Shown: positions 19,435 to 29,386, counted from the stretch's first letter. The stretch: 64,000 nucleotides of DNA from JARRJY01 sp037388705 (GCA_037388705.1 JARRJY010000001.1:1-64000), one strand, 5' to 3'. The notes: generated by a model from the letters alone, not told the origin. Program-made: numbers and translations.

Positions 19435-20586
19435 ATGAGGAAAAATAATACTAAAAAGATCGGGTTAATAATGTCAGGAGGAGGTGCGCGCGCAGCTTAC
19501 CATGTAGGTGTATTGAAGGCGATCGCTGAAATTTTACCCAAGGATAGCAGCAACCCGTTCCATATAATCTGTGGCACATCAGCCGGTGCTATAAATGCGG
19601 CATCATTAGCAACGCATGCCTATAGTTTCCGTAAATCAGTACAACGTGTCTTATCTGTATGGCGCGGTTTCCATGCGCATCATGTTTTTAAAGTAGATTT
19701 GCTTTCTATCCTGTTTACTGCATGGCAGTGGTTTTTAAGTATCGTTTTTGCTGGAAGAGGTCGTAAAGAAAAATATCTGTATCTCCTAGACAGGGGCCCT
19801 CTTAGAAGATTACTTGAAAAATATATACATACTGAAGATATCCGGTATTCTGTTGATCAGGGCCACCTTGAAGCGTTATGTATTACCGCTTCAGGATTTA
19901 CCTCAAATCAATCTGTATCTTTCTTTCACGCGAATAATGATAAACAACCATGGACACGCTTCCAGCGCATCGGTATCAGATCTGAGATTACTGTTGACCA
20001 CCTCATGGCCTCATCGGCAATCCCCTTCGTATTTGCACCACAGAAAATAAACCGCGAGCATTTTGGTGATGGTTCCATGCGTCAGATAGCCCCCATAAGC
20101 CCTGCATTGCACCTTGGAGCAGATAAAGTGCTGGTTATTGGTAATCGTATGGAATGGGACAAAGATACTGATAGGGTAAAAGAAGAAGGAGAACCGACAA
20201 TTGGTGAAATGGCAGGTTATGCCCTTGATAGTATTTTTCTCGATAGCCTTGTTGCAGATATTGAGCGGCTAACAAGAATTAATAAAACTATAAGTGTGAT
20301 CCCTGAAAAGTACCGTAGAAAATATGAACTTCAGTTAAGGCATATTGATGTACTGGTTATTTATCCCAGCCAGGATATGGGTGAACTGGCCGCAGATTAC
20401 GTGGATGAGCTGCCATGGACAATACGCTTCTTACTTGGAGGTATTGGTGGCATAAGGGGTAAAGAATCAAACTTGATTAGCTATTTACTGTTTGAAAGAG
20501 GGTATTGCCGGCGCCTGATTGAGCTGGGATACCAGGATGCCATGAAGAAAAAGAGTGAAATCCTTGAATTTCTGGATTTGAGTTAG
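19435..20586 (+). CDS. Patatin-like phospholipase
   Basis: 383 residues. The oxyanion motif G-G-G-A-R-A-A-Y is in 'LIMSGGGARAAYHVGVLKAI' (about residues 10-29). The nucleophile is in 'ICGTSAGAINAAS' (G-x-S-x-G, about residue 51), and the catalytic Asp in 'HFGDGSMRQIAPISPA' (D-G-[SG]). The Ser-Asp dyad is thus complete. No signal peptide or passenger domain, so probably an intracellular lipid acyl hydrolase similar to RssA/YchK-type proteins. The last bases overlap the convergent Nudix gene by four. The gene carries no other context clue. ATG start at 19435. Confidence 0.88.
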   Translation: MRKNNTKKIGLIMSGGGARAAYHVGVLKAIAEILPKDSSNPFHIICGTSAGAINAASLATHAYSFRKSVQRVLSVWRGFHAHHVFKVDLLSILFTAWQWFLSIVFAGRGRKEKYLYLLDRGPLRRLLEKYIHTEDIRYSVDQGHLEALCITASGFTSNQSVSFFHANNDKQPWTRFQRIGIRSEITVDHLMASSAIPFVFAPQKINREHFGDGSMRQIAPISPALHLGADKVLVIGNRMEWDKDTDRVKEEGEPTIGEMAGYALDSIFLDSLVADIERLTRINKTISVIPEKYRRKYELQLRHIDVLVIYPSQDMGELAADYVDELPWTIRFLLGGIGGIRGKESNLISYLLFERGYCRRLIELGYQDAMKKKSEILEFLDLS

Positions 20587-21005
20587 AAACTGAAATTGTA
20601 TTTCTTTTTAAGTAATTCCCTGGTGGAGTTATTTATGTTCATATTTCGGGCATCATCATTACTTGCCCAGCAGGACTCAAGGGCATCATCGCTTGCCTGG
20701 ATATTGCCAGAAAGGTAATCTGCCTCAAGATCAATGATTACATAATGAAACAGGATGTTGTTATTTTCATCGCTTTCAATAAGGTCAAAGGTATAAATAC
20801 TATCTTTGGCCAGTATGGTTATTCCTGTTTCCTCAAGAATTTCACGTTCTGCAGCCTGTTGCAATGTTTCTCCGGTTTGTACCTTGCCCCCGGGAATAGC
20901 CCATTCATCCTGGCAGGGTGGATTTTTGCGTTTTACGAGCAGAACTGCATTGTTTTTAAAAACAACAGCGCCAACACTAACGACCGGCCGTACTGGGTTT
21001 GTCAT
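20583..21005 (-). CDS. Nudix hydrolase
   Basis: 140 residues with a full Nudix box: G-x5-E-x7-R-E-x2-E-E-x-G in 'GGKVQTGETLQQAAEREI' and 'LEETGI' (about residues 39-62). These enzymes cleave nucleoside diphosphates linked to another moiety. The N-terminal 'VVSVGAVVFKNNAVLLVKR' is close to ADP-ribose pyrophosphatase-like and MutT-like members; the substrate cannot be told from sequence by eye. ATG start at 21005. Convergent with the patatin gene, overlapping by four bases. Confidence 0.88.
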   Translation of the reverse strand: MTNPVRPVVSVGAVVFKNNAVLLVKRKNPPCQDEWAIPGGKVQTGETLQQAAEREILEETGITILAKDSIYTFDLIESDENNNILFHYVIIDLEADYLSGNIQASDDALESCWASNDDARNMNINNSTRELLKKKYNFSF

Positions 21006-21071
21006 AAAAAATCCCTCTATGAAAATAGAGGGATATCATATAAATATTGGTGGTGAGAATAAATGACCAGG

Positions 21072-21263
21072 TTACACGTTGATTTGTTCCAGTTCTTTTT
21101 TTACTCGGTAGTTACGACGTAGACACATAATGGCGATACCGGAACCACCCATTAAAATACCTGAGATGAATGATATAAATGAGTCGACAGCAGATATGGC
21201 AATGATGCCCGTGATTACATACAGGGCAGGAATTGATTCATAAACAGGCTTGGGTAACGTCAT
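21072..21263 (-). CDS. Small membrane protein
   Basis: 63 residues with two hydrophobic helices (about 12-30 and 31-47, broken by G-G-S-G) and a basic C-terminal tail (RRNYRVKKELEQ). I start it at ATG 21263 because AGGAGG lies 9 bases upstream; a start at 21296 has no such site. Not recognised. The strong ribosome site supports expression. Confidence 0.6.
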   Translation of the reverse strand: MTLPKPVYESIPALYVITGIIAISAVDSFISFISGILMGGSGIAIMCLRRNYRVKKELEQINV

Positions 21264-21476
21264 GGGATTTTCCTCCTGGTTGGTATAGTCAAGCAAATCG
21301 TGACGACATTTTCATTTCCCTGAAAAACACATGCGGATTTTTCTGTATCGTTTAACAATAAAATAGTTATAAACATTGTCATGAATACACGTCAAATAAT
21401 TTGTGTTATTTTTAATACTGAATTTTATACGGGAATTTTGTTTTTTCTTGCTTTTTGGCCATTTTGAACTACGGGT

Positions 21477-22700
21477 ATGCGTCAACAACTTCTGGAACTA
21501 TTCCACATCGCACTTGATGCCGTTCACGGTCAGCATGCGGTTCACGACTATTTACAATCAGGAACCAGTATTCAGTCTGACTGCATTGTCGTAGCAATAG
21601 GTAAAGCGGCACAGGCCATGGCATCAGGTTGTGAATCGGCGCTTGGCGAAAACCTGGTGAAAGGACTCCTGATTACCAAGTACCATCATGCCAAACCTGA
21701 AGAGCTATCAGACAGGTGGCAGATCATTGAGTCAGCTCACCCTATACCCGATCAACAGAGCCTGGTTGCCGGGCAGGCATTACTGGACTTTATCCAGGAT
21801 GAGGAGCATCAGCACTACCCGGTCTTATTTTTATTATCGGGTGGTACCTCATCTCTGGTTGAAGTGTTATCGCACAAACATAGTCACGATGTTTTGCAGC
21901 AAGTGAATACCTGGTTAATGGCAAGCGGCCTGGCTATTGATCAGGTTAACCAGATACGTAAATCTCTTTCGCAGATAAAAGGCGGCAAGTTATTGCATCA
22001 CCTGCAAAACAGGGAAGTCTATGCATTACTGATATCTGATGTGCCAGGTGATCACCCACACATTATTGGTTCAGGCCTGTTGTTCCCGTATCACGGGCAT
22101 TATACAGAGATTGATATACCTGAATGGCTGGCTGAGTTGATACCTGGGTCAGACCGTACCTCAAATCTCGCGGATAACTATACTGTTTCTCATGCAGTCA
22201 TTGCCAGCAACAGGTTGGCAATCGAATCGATTAAACAGGCTGTTGAACAGGCAGATGAAAGCACAGTATATATCCATGATGAATTCCTTGAAGGCGATGC
22301 AACTGACAGGGGCAGGCAACTGGCCAGTTATCTGGTAAAAGATGCCAGGCCTGGTATACATATCTGGGGAGGGGAAACCACTGTCACCCTGCCTGACAGG
22401 CCCGGTCGTGGAGGGCGTAATCAACATCTCGCACTATCAGCGGCCATCGAGTTGAAGAATAATCCCCACATTACCTTGCTGGCTGCAGGCACGGACGGCA
22501 CTGATGGGCCAACCGAGGATGCCGGTGCGATTGTTGATGGTGGCACGTTATCAAGAGGTGAGCTAGCAGGGCTGGATCCAGAAAGATGTTTGTCTAATGC
22601 GGATTCTGGTTCATTTCTGGAAGCTTCCGGGGATTTAATCTCCACCGGGCCAACCGGCACGAACGTGATGGATCTGGTGATTGCAGTCAAAACCGGATAA
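21477..22700 (+). CDS. Glycerate 2-kinase, GckA/TtuD (DUF4147/MOFRL) type
   Basis: 407 residues. The N-terminal DUF4147 domain shows 'CIVVAIGKAAQAMASGCE' and 'LFLLSGGTSSLVEVL'. The C-terminal MOFRL domain shows 'GRGGRNQHLALSAAIEL' and 'LAAGTDGTDGPTEDAGA'. It phosphorylates D-glycerate to 2-phosphoglycerate, in the serine-cycle or hydroxypyruvate/tartronate routes. Glycerate pathway partners are not adjacent. ATG start at 21477 after GGG. It precedes a DUF455 gene by 29 bases, which may be co-transcribed. Confidence 0.9.
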   Translation: MRQQLLELFHIALDAVHGQHAVHDYLQSGTSIQSDCIVVAIGKAAQAMASGCESALGENLVKGLLITKYHHAKPEELSDRWQIIESAHPIPDQQSLVAGQALLDFIQDEEHQHYPVLFLLSGGTSSLVEVLSHKHSHDVLQQVNTWLMASGLAIDQVNQIRKSLSQIKGGKLLHHLQNREVYALLISDVPGDHPHIIGSGLLFPYHGHYTEIDIPEWLAELIPGSDRTSNLADNYTVSHAVIASNRLAIESIKQAVEQADESTVYIHDEFLEGDATDRGRQLASYLVKDARPGIHIWGGETTVTLPDRPGRGGRNQHLALSAAIELKNNPHITLLAAGTDGTDGPTEDAGAIVDGGTLSRGELAGLDPERCLSNADSGSFLEASGDLISTGPTGTNVMDLVIAVKTG

Positions 22701-22729
22701 CTGCCTGAATTCTTTGTTATTATAGCGTG

Positions 22730-23533
22730 ATGCAAGATTTACCAAGTATTTTTACCCAGGCGTATGCCTGCCTAATGGAAAATGATCCGGACAAGAAAGT
22801 TGAATTAACCGGGCGTACGGTAAATTCGTGGCACGCGCAGGGTTTTACCACTGAACAGATCCAGGTTCGTGATATCGAGCAGCCAGGACGTCCAGAAAAA
22901 CCGGTCCTGGTTTCACCTCGAGAGTTGCCACGACGAAGTCTACACAGTCAGGAAGGGCATGCCGCCCTCATTCATTCACTTTGTCACATCGAGTTTAATG
23001 CTGTTAATCTTGCCTGGGATGCGGTATATCGTTTTCAGGATATGCCTGCAGGCTTCTATAACGACTGGATGAAAGTCGCCGGTGAAGAAGCATATCATTT
23101 CGGTTTATTACGTGATCATTTACGTTCGCTTGGTTATGAATACGGGGATTTTCCAGGCCACAATGGCCTGTGGGAAGCCGCGGTCAAAACTGCGCATGAC
23201 CCAATGATTCGTATGGCACTGGTGCCTCGTGTGTTGGAAGCACGGGGACTGGATGTTACTCCGGGTATCGTTGAGAAATTAAAACAGGCTGGTGATCAGC
23301 ACGCCGTGGCAATTCTTGATATTATTCATCGTGATGAGGTTGGTCATGTTGAAACTGGTTCGCGCTGGTTCAGTTACCTGTGTGAACAACGGGGATTACC
23401 AGTGGAGGAAACTTTCCGCCGCTTACTGGAAGAATATATGCAGGGCCAAATAAAAGGACCGTTAAACAGAAGCTCACGCCTTAAGGCAGGTTTTTCAGAA
23501 GCTGAACTGGATTACCTTGAAGGTACAGGTTAA
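22730..23533 (+). CDS. DUF455 ferritin-like protein
   Basis: 267 residues. The ferritin-like four-helix pattern has metal-binding Glu/His repeats: 'SLCHIEFNAVNLAWDAVYRF', then 'KVAGEEAYHFGLLRDHLRSL', and 'DIIHRDEVGHVETGSRWF'. These E..H and E..H ligands suggest a di-iron site, as in the MiaE-like relatives. The function of DUF455 is not established; family members are distant from the tRNA hydroxylase MiaE. I choose ATG 22730 over the GTG one codon earlier. The end overlaps the beginning of the alternative start of the lipoprotein gene. Confidence 0.85.
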   Translation: MQDLPSIFTQAYACLMENDPDKKVELTGRTVNSWHAQGFTTEQIQVRDIEQPGRPEKPVLVSPRELPRRSLHSQEGHAALIHSLCHIEFNAVNLAWDAVYRFQDMPAGFYNDWMKVAGEEAYHFGLLRDHLRSLGYEYGDFPGHNGLWEAAVKTAHDPMIRMALVPRVLEARGLDVTPGIVEKLKQAGDQHAVAILDIIHRDEVGHVETGSRWFSYLCEQRGLPVEETFRRLLEEYMQGQIKGPLNRSSRLKAGFSEAELDYLEGTG

Positions 23534-23552
23534 CAGACAGGGGTTACATTTA

Positions 23553-24281
23553 ATGCAGTTTGTAAAACTACTTCTTACAATAGTTTCAATAGCTTTGCTG
23601 GCAGGTTGTGAGTCAAAACCACAGGAAGTCAGAATTATATTTGCCGAACAGGAACCTGGTGTTGATCCTTATCAAACCCGTTTAATTGTTACCAAAGATT
23701 TTATGCGCTTTGATGATGGAGAGGGTTCGCTTGATTTTGTGTTATTCGATCGCAAGAAGAACATAATTTATAGCACCAACAGTAGTGAAAAAACGGTAAT
23801 GTCATTTGCAGAAAAGAACAAAGAAGTTGAACCACCGTTTGAATTAAATCAGTCAGTAAAAAACCTGGGCTTGTTAAAAGATGCTCCCAAAATACAGGGA
23901 AAAGCACCTCTACATTATCAATTCATAACAAATGATGAACTTTGTTATGAAGTAGTTGCGGTAAAAGGTCTAATGCCCGACGTGGTAGAAGCCATGAAGG
24001 CGTTTCATAAGATTCTGCAAAGTGATAGTAAAATGACTTTCCATACCATTCCAGCTGATATGCATAATGCCTGTGACATGAGCATGAGTACCTTTGCAGC
24101 TGCGCGTCACCTTGAATACGGGTTTCCTATCCAGGAGTGGACACCAAATGGTACTGGGCGAGCATTGATGGATTTTGATGACAACTATAAAGCTGATAAA
24201 AATCTTTTTAAATTGCCTGAAGATTATCGGCTGTTTTCACTCCAGGATTTTCGTGAAGGTAAAGTACCAAGAAGTGAATAA
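23553..24281 (+). CDS. Predicted lipoprotein of unknown function
   Basis: 242 residues beginning with a lipoprotein signal: 'LLLTIVSIALLAGCESK', lipobox L-A-G-C with Cys near residue 18. The Ser after other context residues leaves Lol sorting uncertain, but no Asp is at +2. The mature part has no family I recognise; 'RLIVTKDFMRFDDGEGSLDF' suggests beta structure, and three further cysteines are present. I place the start at ATG 23553, which keeps the signal at the N-terminus. It ends three bases from the convergent lpxH. Confidence 0.75.
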   Translation: MQFVKLLLTIVSIALLAGCESKPQEVRIIFAEQEPGVDPYQTRLIVTKDFMRFDDGEGSLDFVLFDRKKNIIYSTNSSEKTVMSFAEKNKEVEPPFELNQSVKNLGLLKDAPKIQGKAPLHYQFITNDELCYEVVAVKGLMPDVVEAMKAFHKILQSDSKMTFHTIPADMHNACDMSMSTFAAARHLEYGFPIQEWTPNGTGRALMDFDDNYKADKNLFKLPEDYRLFSLQDFREGKVPRSE

Positions 24282-24284
24282 TGC

Positions 24285-25007
24285 TCAGAGTGTGATGGTT
24301 GCATCCCGGCATTGTTGTTCATCGCAAACCAGGTAACTGCCTGACTTGTTCCAGTCAGCCAGTACTATTCTGCACACATCATTGTTATCCAGTCTGAAAT
24401 GATGGGTGCCAGGTCTGTGGGTATGGCCATGAATTAACCTTGTTACCTGGTATTTTCGCATTACCTGCTCAACTTCCTGTTGGTTGACATCCATAATGTC
24501 ATCATTCTTATTTTTAGTCGCTGCTTTACTTTTTTCACGGTATTCCCTGGCTATAGCGAGACGTTCACTAGTGGTTTTTGACAGGAATTCGTTTTGCCAC
24601 TCAGGGTTACGCACTATTTTGCGAAATTCCTGGTATTCGATATCATCGATACAAAGGGTATCCCCATGCATTATCAGGGTAGCAATACCATAAAGATCAA
24701 TTACGGTTGGATCGTTAATGAGTTGTGCCCCCGTTAACTGCTCAAACTGTTCACGCATCAGGAAATCACGGTTACCGTACATAACATAAACAGGAATACC
24801 CCTGGCTGTTAATTCATTGATAGCATCAATAGCAGGCTGGTACTCGGGAAGAATCATGTCGTCACCAAGCCAGACTTCAAACATGTCACCAAGAACAAAA
24901 AGCGCATCGGCTTCTGTCGCCTGGTGTTGCAGGTAATGGGTAAATAATGTTGTCAGTGCAGGCTGTTCAGCACTCAGATGTAAATCAGATATAAAGTGAA
25001 TGGCCAT
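24285..25007 (-). CDS. lpxH: UDP-2,3-diacylglucosamine diphosphatase
   Basis: Cleaves UDP-2,3-diacylglucosamine to lipid X and UMP in lipid A synthesis. A 240-residue calcineurin-like phosphoesterase with metal motifs 'ISDLHLSAEQP' (D-x-H), 'FVLGDMFEVWLGDD' (G-D), 'YGNRDFLM' (G-N-R-D), H-G-D-T and 'LIHGHTHRPGTH' (G-H-T-H). Presence means the cell makes an LpxH-type lipid A. ATG at 25007 is fixed by the N-terminus. No Shine-Dalgarno is visible in the 15 bases before it (pyrimidine tract); the nearest GGAGG is inside a palindrome at the end of ppiB. Confidence 0.95.
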   Translation of the reverse strand: MAIHFISDLHLSAEQPALTTLFTHYLQHQATEADALFVLGDMFEVWLGDDMILPEYQPAIDAINELTARGIPVYVMYGNRDFLMREQFEQLTGAQLINDPTVIDLYGIATLIMHGDTLCIDDIEYQEFRKIVRNPEWQNEFLSKTTSERLAIAREYREKSKAATKNKNDDIMDVNQQEVEQVMRKYQVTRLIHGHTHRPGTHHFRLDNNDVCRIVLADWNKSGSYLVCDEQQCRDATITL

Positions 25008-25039
25008 AAAGAAAAAGAAGTGGAGGACTAGTCCTCCAC
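25008..25039 (-). terminator. 20-bp palindrome between ppiB and lpxH, terminator-like
   Basis: GTGGAGGACT/AGTCCTCCAC at 25020-25039 is a perfect palindrome spanning the ppiB stop codon. On the minus strand it is followed by TTCTTTTTCTTT and then the lpxH ATG. It may terminate or attenuate read-through into lpxH. Its arms contain GGAGG and CCTCC, so it would also hide the only Shine-Dalgarno-like sequence. Confidence 0.5.
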
Positions 25040-25525
25040 CACTTCAACACTTTCAATAATCACGTCTTCAGTTGGCACATCCTGGTGGTAACCGTGTGAG
25101 CCGGTTGCGACGCCCTTGATTTCATCAATCACATCCATGCCTTCAACGACTTTGCCAAATACACAATAGCCCCAACCATTAGCTGTCGGTGCACTGTAGT
25201 TAAGAAAGTCATTGTCTTTCACGTTAATGAAAAACTGGGAAGATGCTGAATCAGGATCAGGTGTGCGAGCCATGGCAATGGTGCCACGCTCATTTTTCAG
25301 GCCGTTGTCAGCTTCGTTCTTGATCGGCGCATTGGTTTGTTTTTCAACCATGCCGGGCTCCATACCACCGCCCTGGATCATGAAATTATCAATTACGCGA
25401 TGGAAGATAGTCCCATCGTAAAAACCACTTTTTGCATAGGAAACAAAGTTTTCTACAGTAACAGGTGCTTTTTCAGCATCCAGCTCAAGCACGATCGTGC
25501 CCTTGTTTGTATTCATTTTAATCAT
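25028..25525 (-). CDS. ppiB: Peptidyl-prolyl cis-trans isomerase B (cytoplasmic cyclophilin)
   Basis: 165-residue cyclophilin without a signal peptide. The active-site Arg and Phe are in '[18 protein letters not shown]', and the substrate-pocket '[20 protein letters not shown]' is intact. It speeds proline isomerisation in the cytoplasm. I choose ATG 25525 (M-I-K-M-N-T-N) after AAGG, rather than 25570. Ten bases separate it from ppiA, so the two isomerases form a tandem pair and presumably one transcript. lpxH follows, as in Pseudomonas. Confidence 0.93.
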   Translation of the reverse strand: MIKMNTNKGTIVLELDAEKAPVTVENFVSYAKSGFYDGTIFHRVIDNFMIQGGGMEPGMVEKQTNAPIKNEADNGLKNERGTIAMARTPDPDSASSQFFINVKDNDFLNYSAPTANGWGYCVFGKVVEGMDVIDEIKGVATGSHGYHQDVPTEDVIIESVEVVED

Positions 25526-25535
25526 ATCAGGAACC

Positions 25536-26132
25536 TTATTGCTTGGTGTCTGTGGGTACGGGCTTGCCAATAACGCTCATCGAGTTAATGGTTATCATTT
25601 TTTGAGGCACGTCTGTCGGGAAAGGTCCGCCGCGACCAGTAGGGGTTTTGCGAATTTTATCAACACTATCCATACCTTTAACAACTTTACCAAAAACAGT
25701 ATAACCCCAGCCGCGTGGTGTTTTACTGGTATGGTTAAGGAAGTCGTTGTTTTTCACATTAATAAAGAACTGGGCAGTGGCGGAATGCGGATCCATAGTA
25801 CGCGCCATGGCAATCGTACCCAGGTCGTTTTTCAGGCCATTTGTCGCTTCGTTGATAACAGGAGGCCGGGTTTCCTTGCGCATGTATTTCTGATCGAAGC
25901 CTCCGCCCTGAATCATGAAACCATCAATGACACGATGGAAAATCGTACCGTTGTAGAAACCATCTTCAACATATTTCAGGAAGTTGGCGACGGTTTTCGG
26001 TGCTTTTTCAGGATAGAGCTCCAGTACAATATCACCCTGGCTGGTTTCCATTTTTACCTTGACCGGTTCAGCAACAGCCAGATTGAATGATAACAAAGAG
26101 GCAATCGCAAAAAGAGAAATGAGCTGTTTCAT
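25536..26132 (-). CDS. ppiA: Peptidyl-prolyl cis-trans isomerase A (periplasmic cyclophilin)
   Basis: 198 residues with a signal peptide at about 1-22 ('[20 protein letters not shown]'), so exported to the periplasm. The core carries '[20 protein letters not shown]' and '[19 protein letters not shown]'. The sequence is about as close to ppiB next door as expected for a tandem duplication with different cell locations. Start set at ATG 26132; an ATG six codons upstream is possible. Confidence 0.92.
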   Translation of the reverse strand: MKQLISLFAIASLLSFNLAVAEPVKVKMETSQGDIVLELYPEKAPKTVANFLKYVEDGFYNGTIFHRVIDGFMIQGGGFDQKYMRKETRPPVINEATNGLKNDLGTIAMARTMDPHSATAQFFINVKNNDFLNHTSKTPRGWGYTVFGKVVKGMDSVDKIRKTPTGRGGPFPTDVPQKMITINSMSVIGKPVPTDTKQ

Positions 26133-26303
26133 AATTGTTATTCCCAACATAATATACCTGCGCGCATGATATCGGGTTTACTGGCCTGATAAAAGGCTGG
26201 ATAGGGCATTTATCCGGCTACTGGGACCTTGTTCACCTTTGAGTGGCAGACATATTTCCGTTAATCTACGCGCTATTGATTAACCATAGGCAGTTTCGAA
26301 GCA

Positions 26304-27698
26304 ATGTTACAGATCCACAATAACCTGACAAACCAAAAGGCACCGTTTACACCAATCGATAATAATAACGTGCGTATGTATGTCTGCGGTATGACCGTCT
26401 ACGATATGTGCCATATTGGCCATGCGCGTGTCCTGGTGGTGTTTGATGTGGTTTATCGATACCTGTGTGAAATTTATGGAAAAGATAACGTCACTTATAT
26501 TCGAAATATTACCGATATTGACGACAAGATTATTGCTCGTGCTAATGAAAACCAGGAAGGTTTCAATGATCTGACAGCGCGTTTTATCAATGAAATGCAT
26601 ACAGATTCTGATGCTCTTGGTGTTATACGGCCAAACCAGGAACCGCGCGCAACGCTGCATATGGAGCAAATTATTGAAATGATCGCCACTTTGCTAGAAA
26701 AAGGTTTTGCCTACGCAGCTGACAATGGCGATGTTTATTACGATGTCAGCAAGTTTGAAGGTTATGGAAAGTTATCCGGAAAAAAACCGGAAGACCTGCG
26801 TGCCGGTGAACGTATCGCGGTGGATGAAGCCAAGGATGACCCCCTGGATTTTGTTTTATGGAAAGCAGCCAAGCCGGAAGAACCCAGCTGGGATTCGCCC
26901 TGGGGTAAAGGACGGCCGGGCTGGCACATCGAATGTTCAGCCATGTCGACCCACTGCCTGGGGCATCATTTCGATATTCATGGAGGTGGTCTGGATTTAC
27001 AGTTCCCCCATCATGAAAATGAAATTGCCCAGTCCGAGGCGGCAACCGGCGAACAATTTGTAAACGTGTGGATGCATAATGGTTTCGTACGCGTGGATGA
27101 AGAAAAAATGTCCAAGTCACTGGGTAACTTTTTTACCATACGTGATGTACTGGAAAAATATGCACCTGAAGTACTACGCTACTTTATTTTAACCAGCCAT
27201 TACCGCAGCCCGTTAAATTATTCTGACAAGCACCTGGAAAATGCCAAGGCAGCTTTAACTACGCTTTATACCGCATTGCGAGGTATGGATGGTGTTGAGG
27301 CAAAAGCTGGGCAGGATTTCGTACAAAGTCAGCGTTTTTATACGGCGATGGATGATGACTTTAACACTTCAGAAGCGCTCGCGGTTTTATTCGAAATCGC
27401 AAAAGAAATTAATAAATTGCGAGATACTGATTTTATGGCAGCACAACAACAGGCGGCACTATTAAAACACCTGGGTGGTATTCTTGGTCTTTTACAACAG
27501 CCTTCAGAGGCTTTCCTCAAAGCGGGTAGTGGTGAAAGTAAGCTGGATGATAAGGCCATAGAAGAAATGATCGCACAACGAAACGAAGCGCGTGCCAATA
27601 AAGACTGGGCAGAAAGCGATCGTATTCGTGATGAACTGAAAGAGAAGGGGATTATCCTGGAGGATGGAGCGCAGGGAGTAACCTGGCGCAGGGCATGA
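26304..27698 (+). CDS. cysS: Cysteinyl-tRNA synthetase
   Basis: Charges tRNA-Cys. 464 residues, full-length class Ia enzyme. The H-I-G-H motif is in '[17 protein letters not shown]', and zinc ligands include the Cys in 'YVCGMTVYD', the Cys in 'WHIECSAMS' and the His pair in '[13 protein letters not shown]'. The signature '[13 protein letters not shown]' (K-M-S-K-S) is intact. ATG start at 26304. Followed by an unrelated small gene. Confidence 0.97.
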   Translation: MLQIHNNLTNQKAPFTPIDNNNVRMYVCGMTVYDMCHIGHARVLVVFDVVYRYLCEIYGKDNVTYIRNITDIDDKIIARANENQEGFNDLTARFINEMHTDSDALGVIRPNQEPRATLHMEQIIEMIATLLEKGFAYAADNGDVYYDVSKFEGYGKLSGKKPEDLRAGERIAVDEAKDDPLDFVLWKAAKPEEPSWDSPWGKGRPGWHIECSAMSTHCLGHHFDIHGGGLDLQFPHHENEIAQSEAATGEQFVNVWMHNGFVRVDEEKMSKSLGNFFTIRDVLEKYAPEVLRYFILTSHYRSPLNYSDKHLENAKAALTTLYTALRGMDGVEAKAGQDFVQSQRFYTAMDDDFNTSEALAVLFEIAKEINKLRDTDFMAAQQQAALLKHLGGILGLLQQPSEAFLKAGSGESKLDDKAIEEMIAQRNEARANKDWAESDRIRDELKEKGIILEDGAQGVTWRRA

Positions 27699-27782
27699 TA
27701 TTTTTTGCGGAACTGATGTCCTTGTTTCGTGTCTGTTTTATAGTATCTAAAGATAATAAGTACATAAAATAAGGAGTCAGGA

Positions 27783-28412
27783 ATGCGGTTTTTATCAATT
27801 TGTCTTTGCATGTTAGCTGTGAATGCTGCTGCAACGGCGCAAGAAATGCAGGAAGATAATGTACATGTTCGCACCTGGAACCAGTTTGCGCAGGATGTTC
27901 TCCGTTTTCACCAGCAACGTATCAGTAACAAGGATGTGAAGGTGCAGGAGACCATCGGTGGCTATGCACATTTGCCGGATTTCTATATACAGAAAGAATA
28001 TTTCCTGGGGGGTAACCACATTGCAACGGTAATGTGGGAACGGGAAAAACAGGAACATTTGCATTCAATAGAAGTATTTATTCATAACAAAGAAGGGAAG
28101 GTTGTACGTGACTATACCGCTGCTTTTTTGCCCCAATATCGCAATGCACCAACCCAAACTTTAATCAGCTTTCATCGTTATAATAATGGTTTACATGCTT
28201 TTCGTAGTTTTGATGCATCCGGTTACCGGATCGTTGAACGGTGCACGGGAAGTTATAAAGGCAAGGAAGTTAATTTACTGTTAGACGAAGATGAAATTGC
28301 CGAAGCGCTTGCAGACGTACACACCAGGCAGGGAATCATGGTGAGTGATGATTATCAAAATTGTTTTGGTAATCTACAGCAGGAACTGGGGAAATATATT
28401 AAGCCACAATAA
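27783..28412 (+). CDS. Secreted protein of unknown function
   Basis: 209 residues, signal peptide at about 1-19 ('FLSICLCMLAVNAAATAQE'), predicted periplasmic. The remainder is soluble, with a repeating aromatic pattern and two Cys that could form a disulfide ('VERCTGSYKG' and 'YQNCFGNLQ'). I do not recognise the family. ATG at 27783 follows AAGGAG. Convergent with folD, with a two-base gap. Confidence 0.7.
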   Translation: MRFLSICLCMLAVNAAATAQEMQEDNVHVRTWNQFAQDVLRFHQQRISNKDVKVQETIGGYAHLPDFYIQKEYFLGGNHIATVMWEREKQEHLHSIEVFIHNKEGKVVRDYTAAFLPQYRNAPTQTLISFHRYNNGLHAFRSFDASGYRIVERCTGSYKGKEVNLLLDEDEIAEALADVHTRQGIMVSDDYQNCFGNLQQELGKYIKPQ

Positions 28413-28414
28413 CG

Positions 28415-29269
28415 TTATTTATGGAGTTCATCTGCCGCATCAGCAGTGTTTTGTAATAACGTCGCAACAGTCATTGGGCCGACACCTCCTGGCACTGGGG
28501 TAATCCAGCCAGCACGTTTTGCAGCTGTATCATACTCAACATCGCCAACCAACCGGCCATCTTCGGTACGGTTCATCCCCACATCAATCACAATCGTACC
28601 TTCTTTTATCCATTCACTTTTGACAATGCCGAGTTTACCAACCGCGACAACGAGCAGCTCGGCGCGGCGTACATGAGACTCAAGATCCCGGGTAAACCGG
28701 TGGCAAACAGTCACGGTGCAACCAGCTAGTAATAGTTCCAGTGACATGGGGCGACCGACAATATTTGATGCGCCTACAACCACTGCATCCAGCCCTTTGA
28801 TGGTCACGCCGGTAGATTCTAGCAGGGTCATGATACCGCGAGGGGTGCAGGGTCGCAGTACCGGCATACGCTGTGCCAATCGGCCAATGTTATAAGGATG
28901 GAAACCATCCACGTCCTTGTCGGGATTGATATTTTCAATGATGGCCTCTGCATTAAGATGTGCCGGTAAGGGGAGCTGTACCAGAATGCCATCAACGTTG
29001 TCATCGGCATTGAGTTTGTCAATCAAAGCCATCAGTTCTTTTTGGCTGGTGGATTCAGGCAGGTCGTAAGCAAATGATCGAATACCGGATTCTTCACAGC
29101 CTCTGCGTTTACTCCGGACATATACCTGGGATGCTGGATCCAGTCCAACCAGGACAACCGCAAGGCCTGGCGCCCTTAAGCCTTTGGCTAAACGTTCATC
29201 AACACGCTTCTTGATGTCATTTCTTAGCTGGGCGGCGATAGCTTTGCCATCGATGATTTTTGCACTCAT
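28415..29269 (-). CDS. folD: Methylenetetrahydrofolate dehydrogenase / cyclohydrolase
   Basis: Bifunctional one-carbon enzyme converting 5,10-methylene-THF to 10-formyl-THF. 284 residues. The catalytic lysine is in '[15 protein letters not shown]' (Y-x-x-x-K). The Rossmann motif is '[20 protein letters not shown]', and the C-terminal signature is '[20 protein letters not shown]'. ATG start at 29269. It precedes, on the other strand, a tRNA cluster, the same neighbourhood as in Pseudomonas. Confidence 0.96.
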   Translation of the reverse strand: MSAKIIDGKAIAAQLRNDIKKRVDERLAKGLRAPGLAVVLVGLDPASQVYVRSKRRGCEESGIRSFAYDLPESTSQKELMALIDKLNADDNVDGILVQLPLPAHLNAEAIIENINPDKDVDGFHPYNIGRLAQRMPVLRPCTPRGIMTLLESTGVTIKGLDAVVVGASNIVGRPMSLELLLAGCTVTVCHRFTRDLESHVRRAELLVVAVGKLGIVKSEWIKEGTIVIDVGMNRTEDGRLVGDVEYDTAAKRAGWITPVPGGVGPMTVATLLQNTADAADELHK

Positions 29270-29357
29270 AAATGATGAATTCTTGTTATGTTGAAAGCGG
29301 TAATGATCGCATGTAAGTTCACGGTAGCCAAGTGTGGATATTAATGCGGCCAGAACA

Positions 29358-29386
29358 TTGACGGGAGGCCAGCTGACGCGTATTAT
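29358..29386 (+). promoter_or_regulatory. Sigma-70 promoter of the tRNA-Pro/Arg/His cluster
   Basis: TTGACG at 29358-29363 and TATTAT at 29381-29386, with an exact 17-base spacer. It is followed by a GC-rich discriminator (CCCGCCC) of the kind seen in stringently controlled stable-RNA promoters. Confidence 0.8.

Noticed and set aside
25497..26090. Plus-strand 197-residue frame opposite ppiA/ppiB
   Set aside because: Pure antisense shadow of two conserved cyclophilins, with no start signal.
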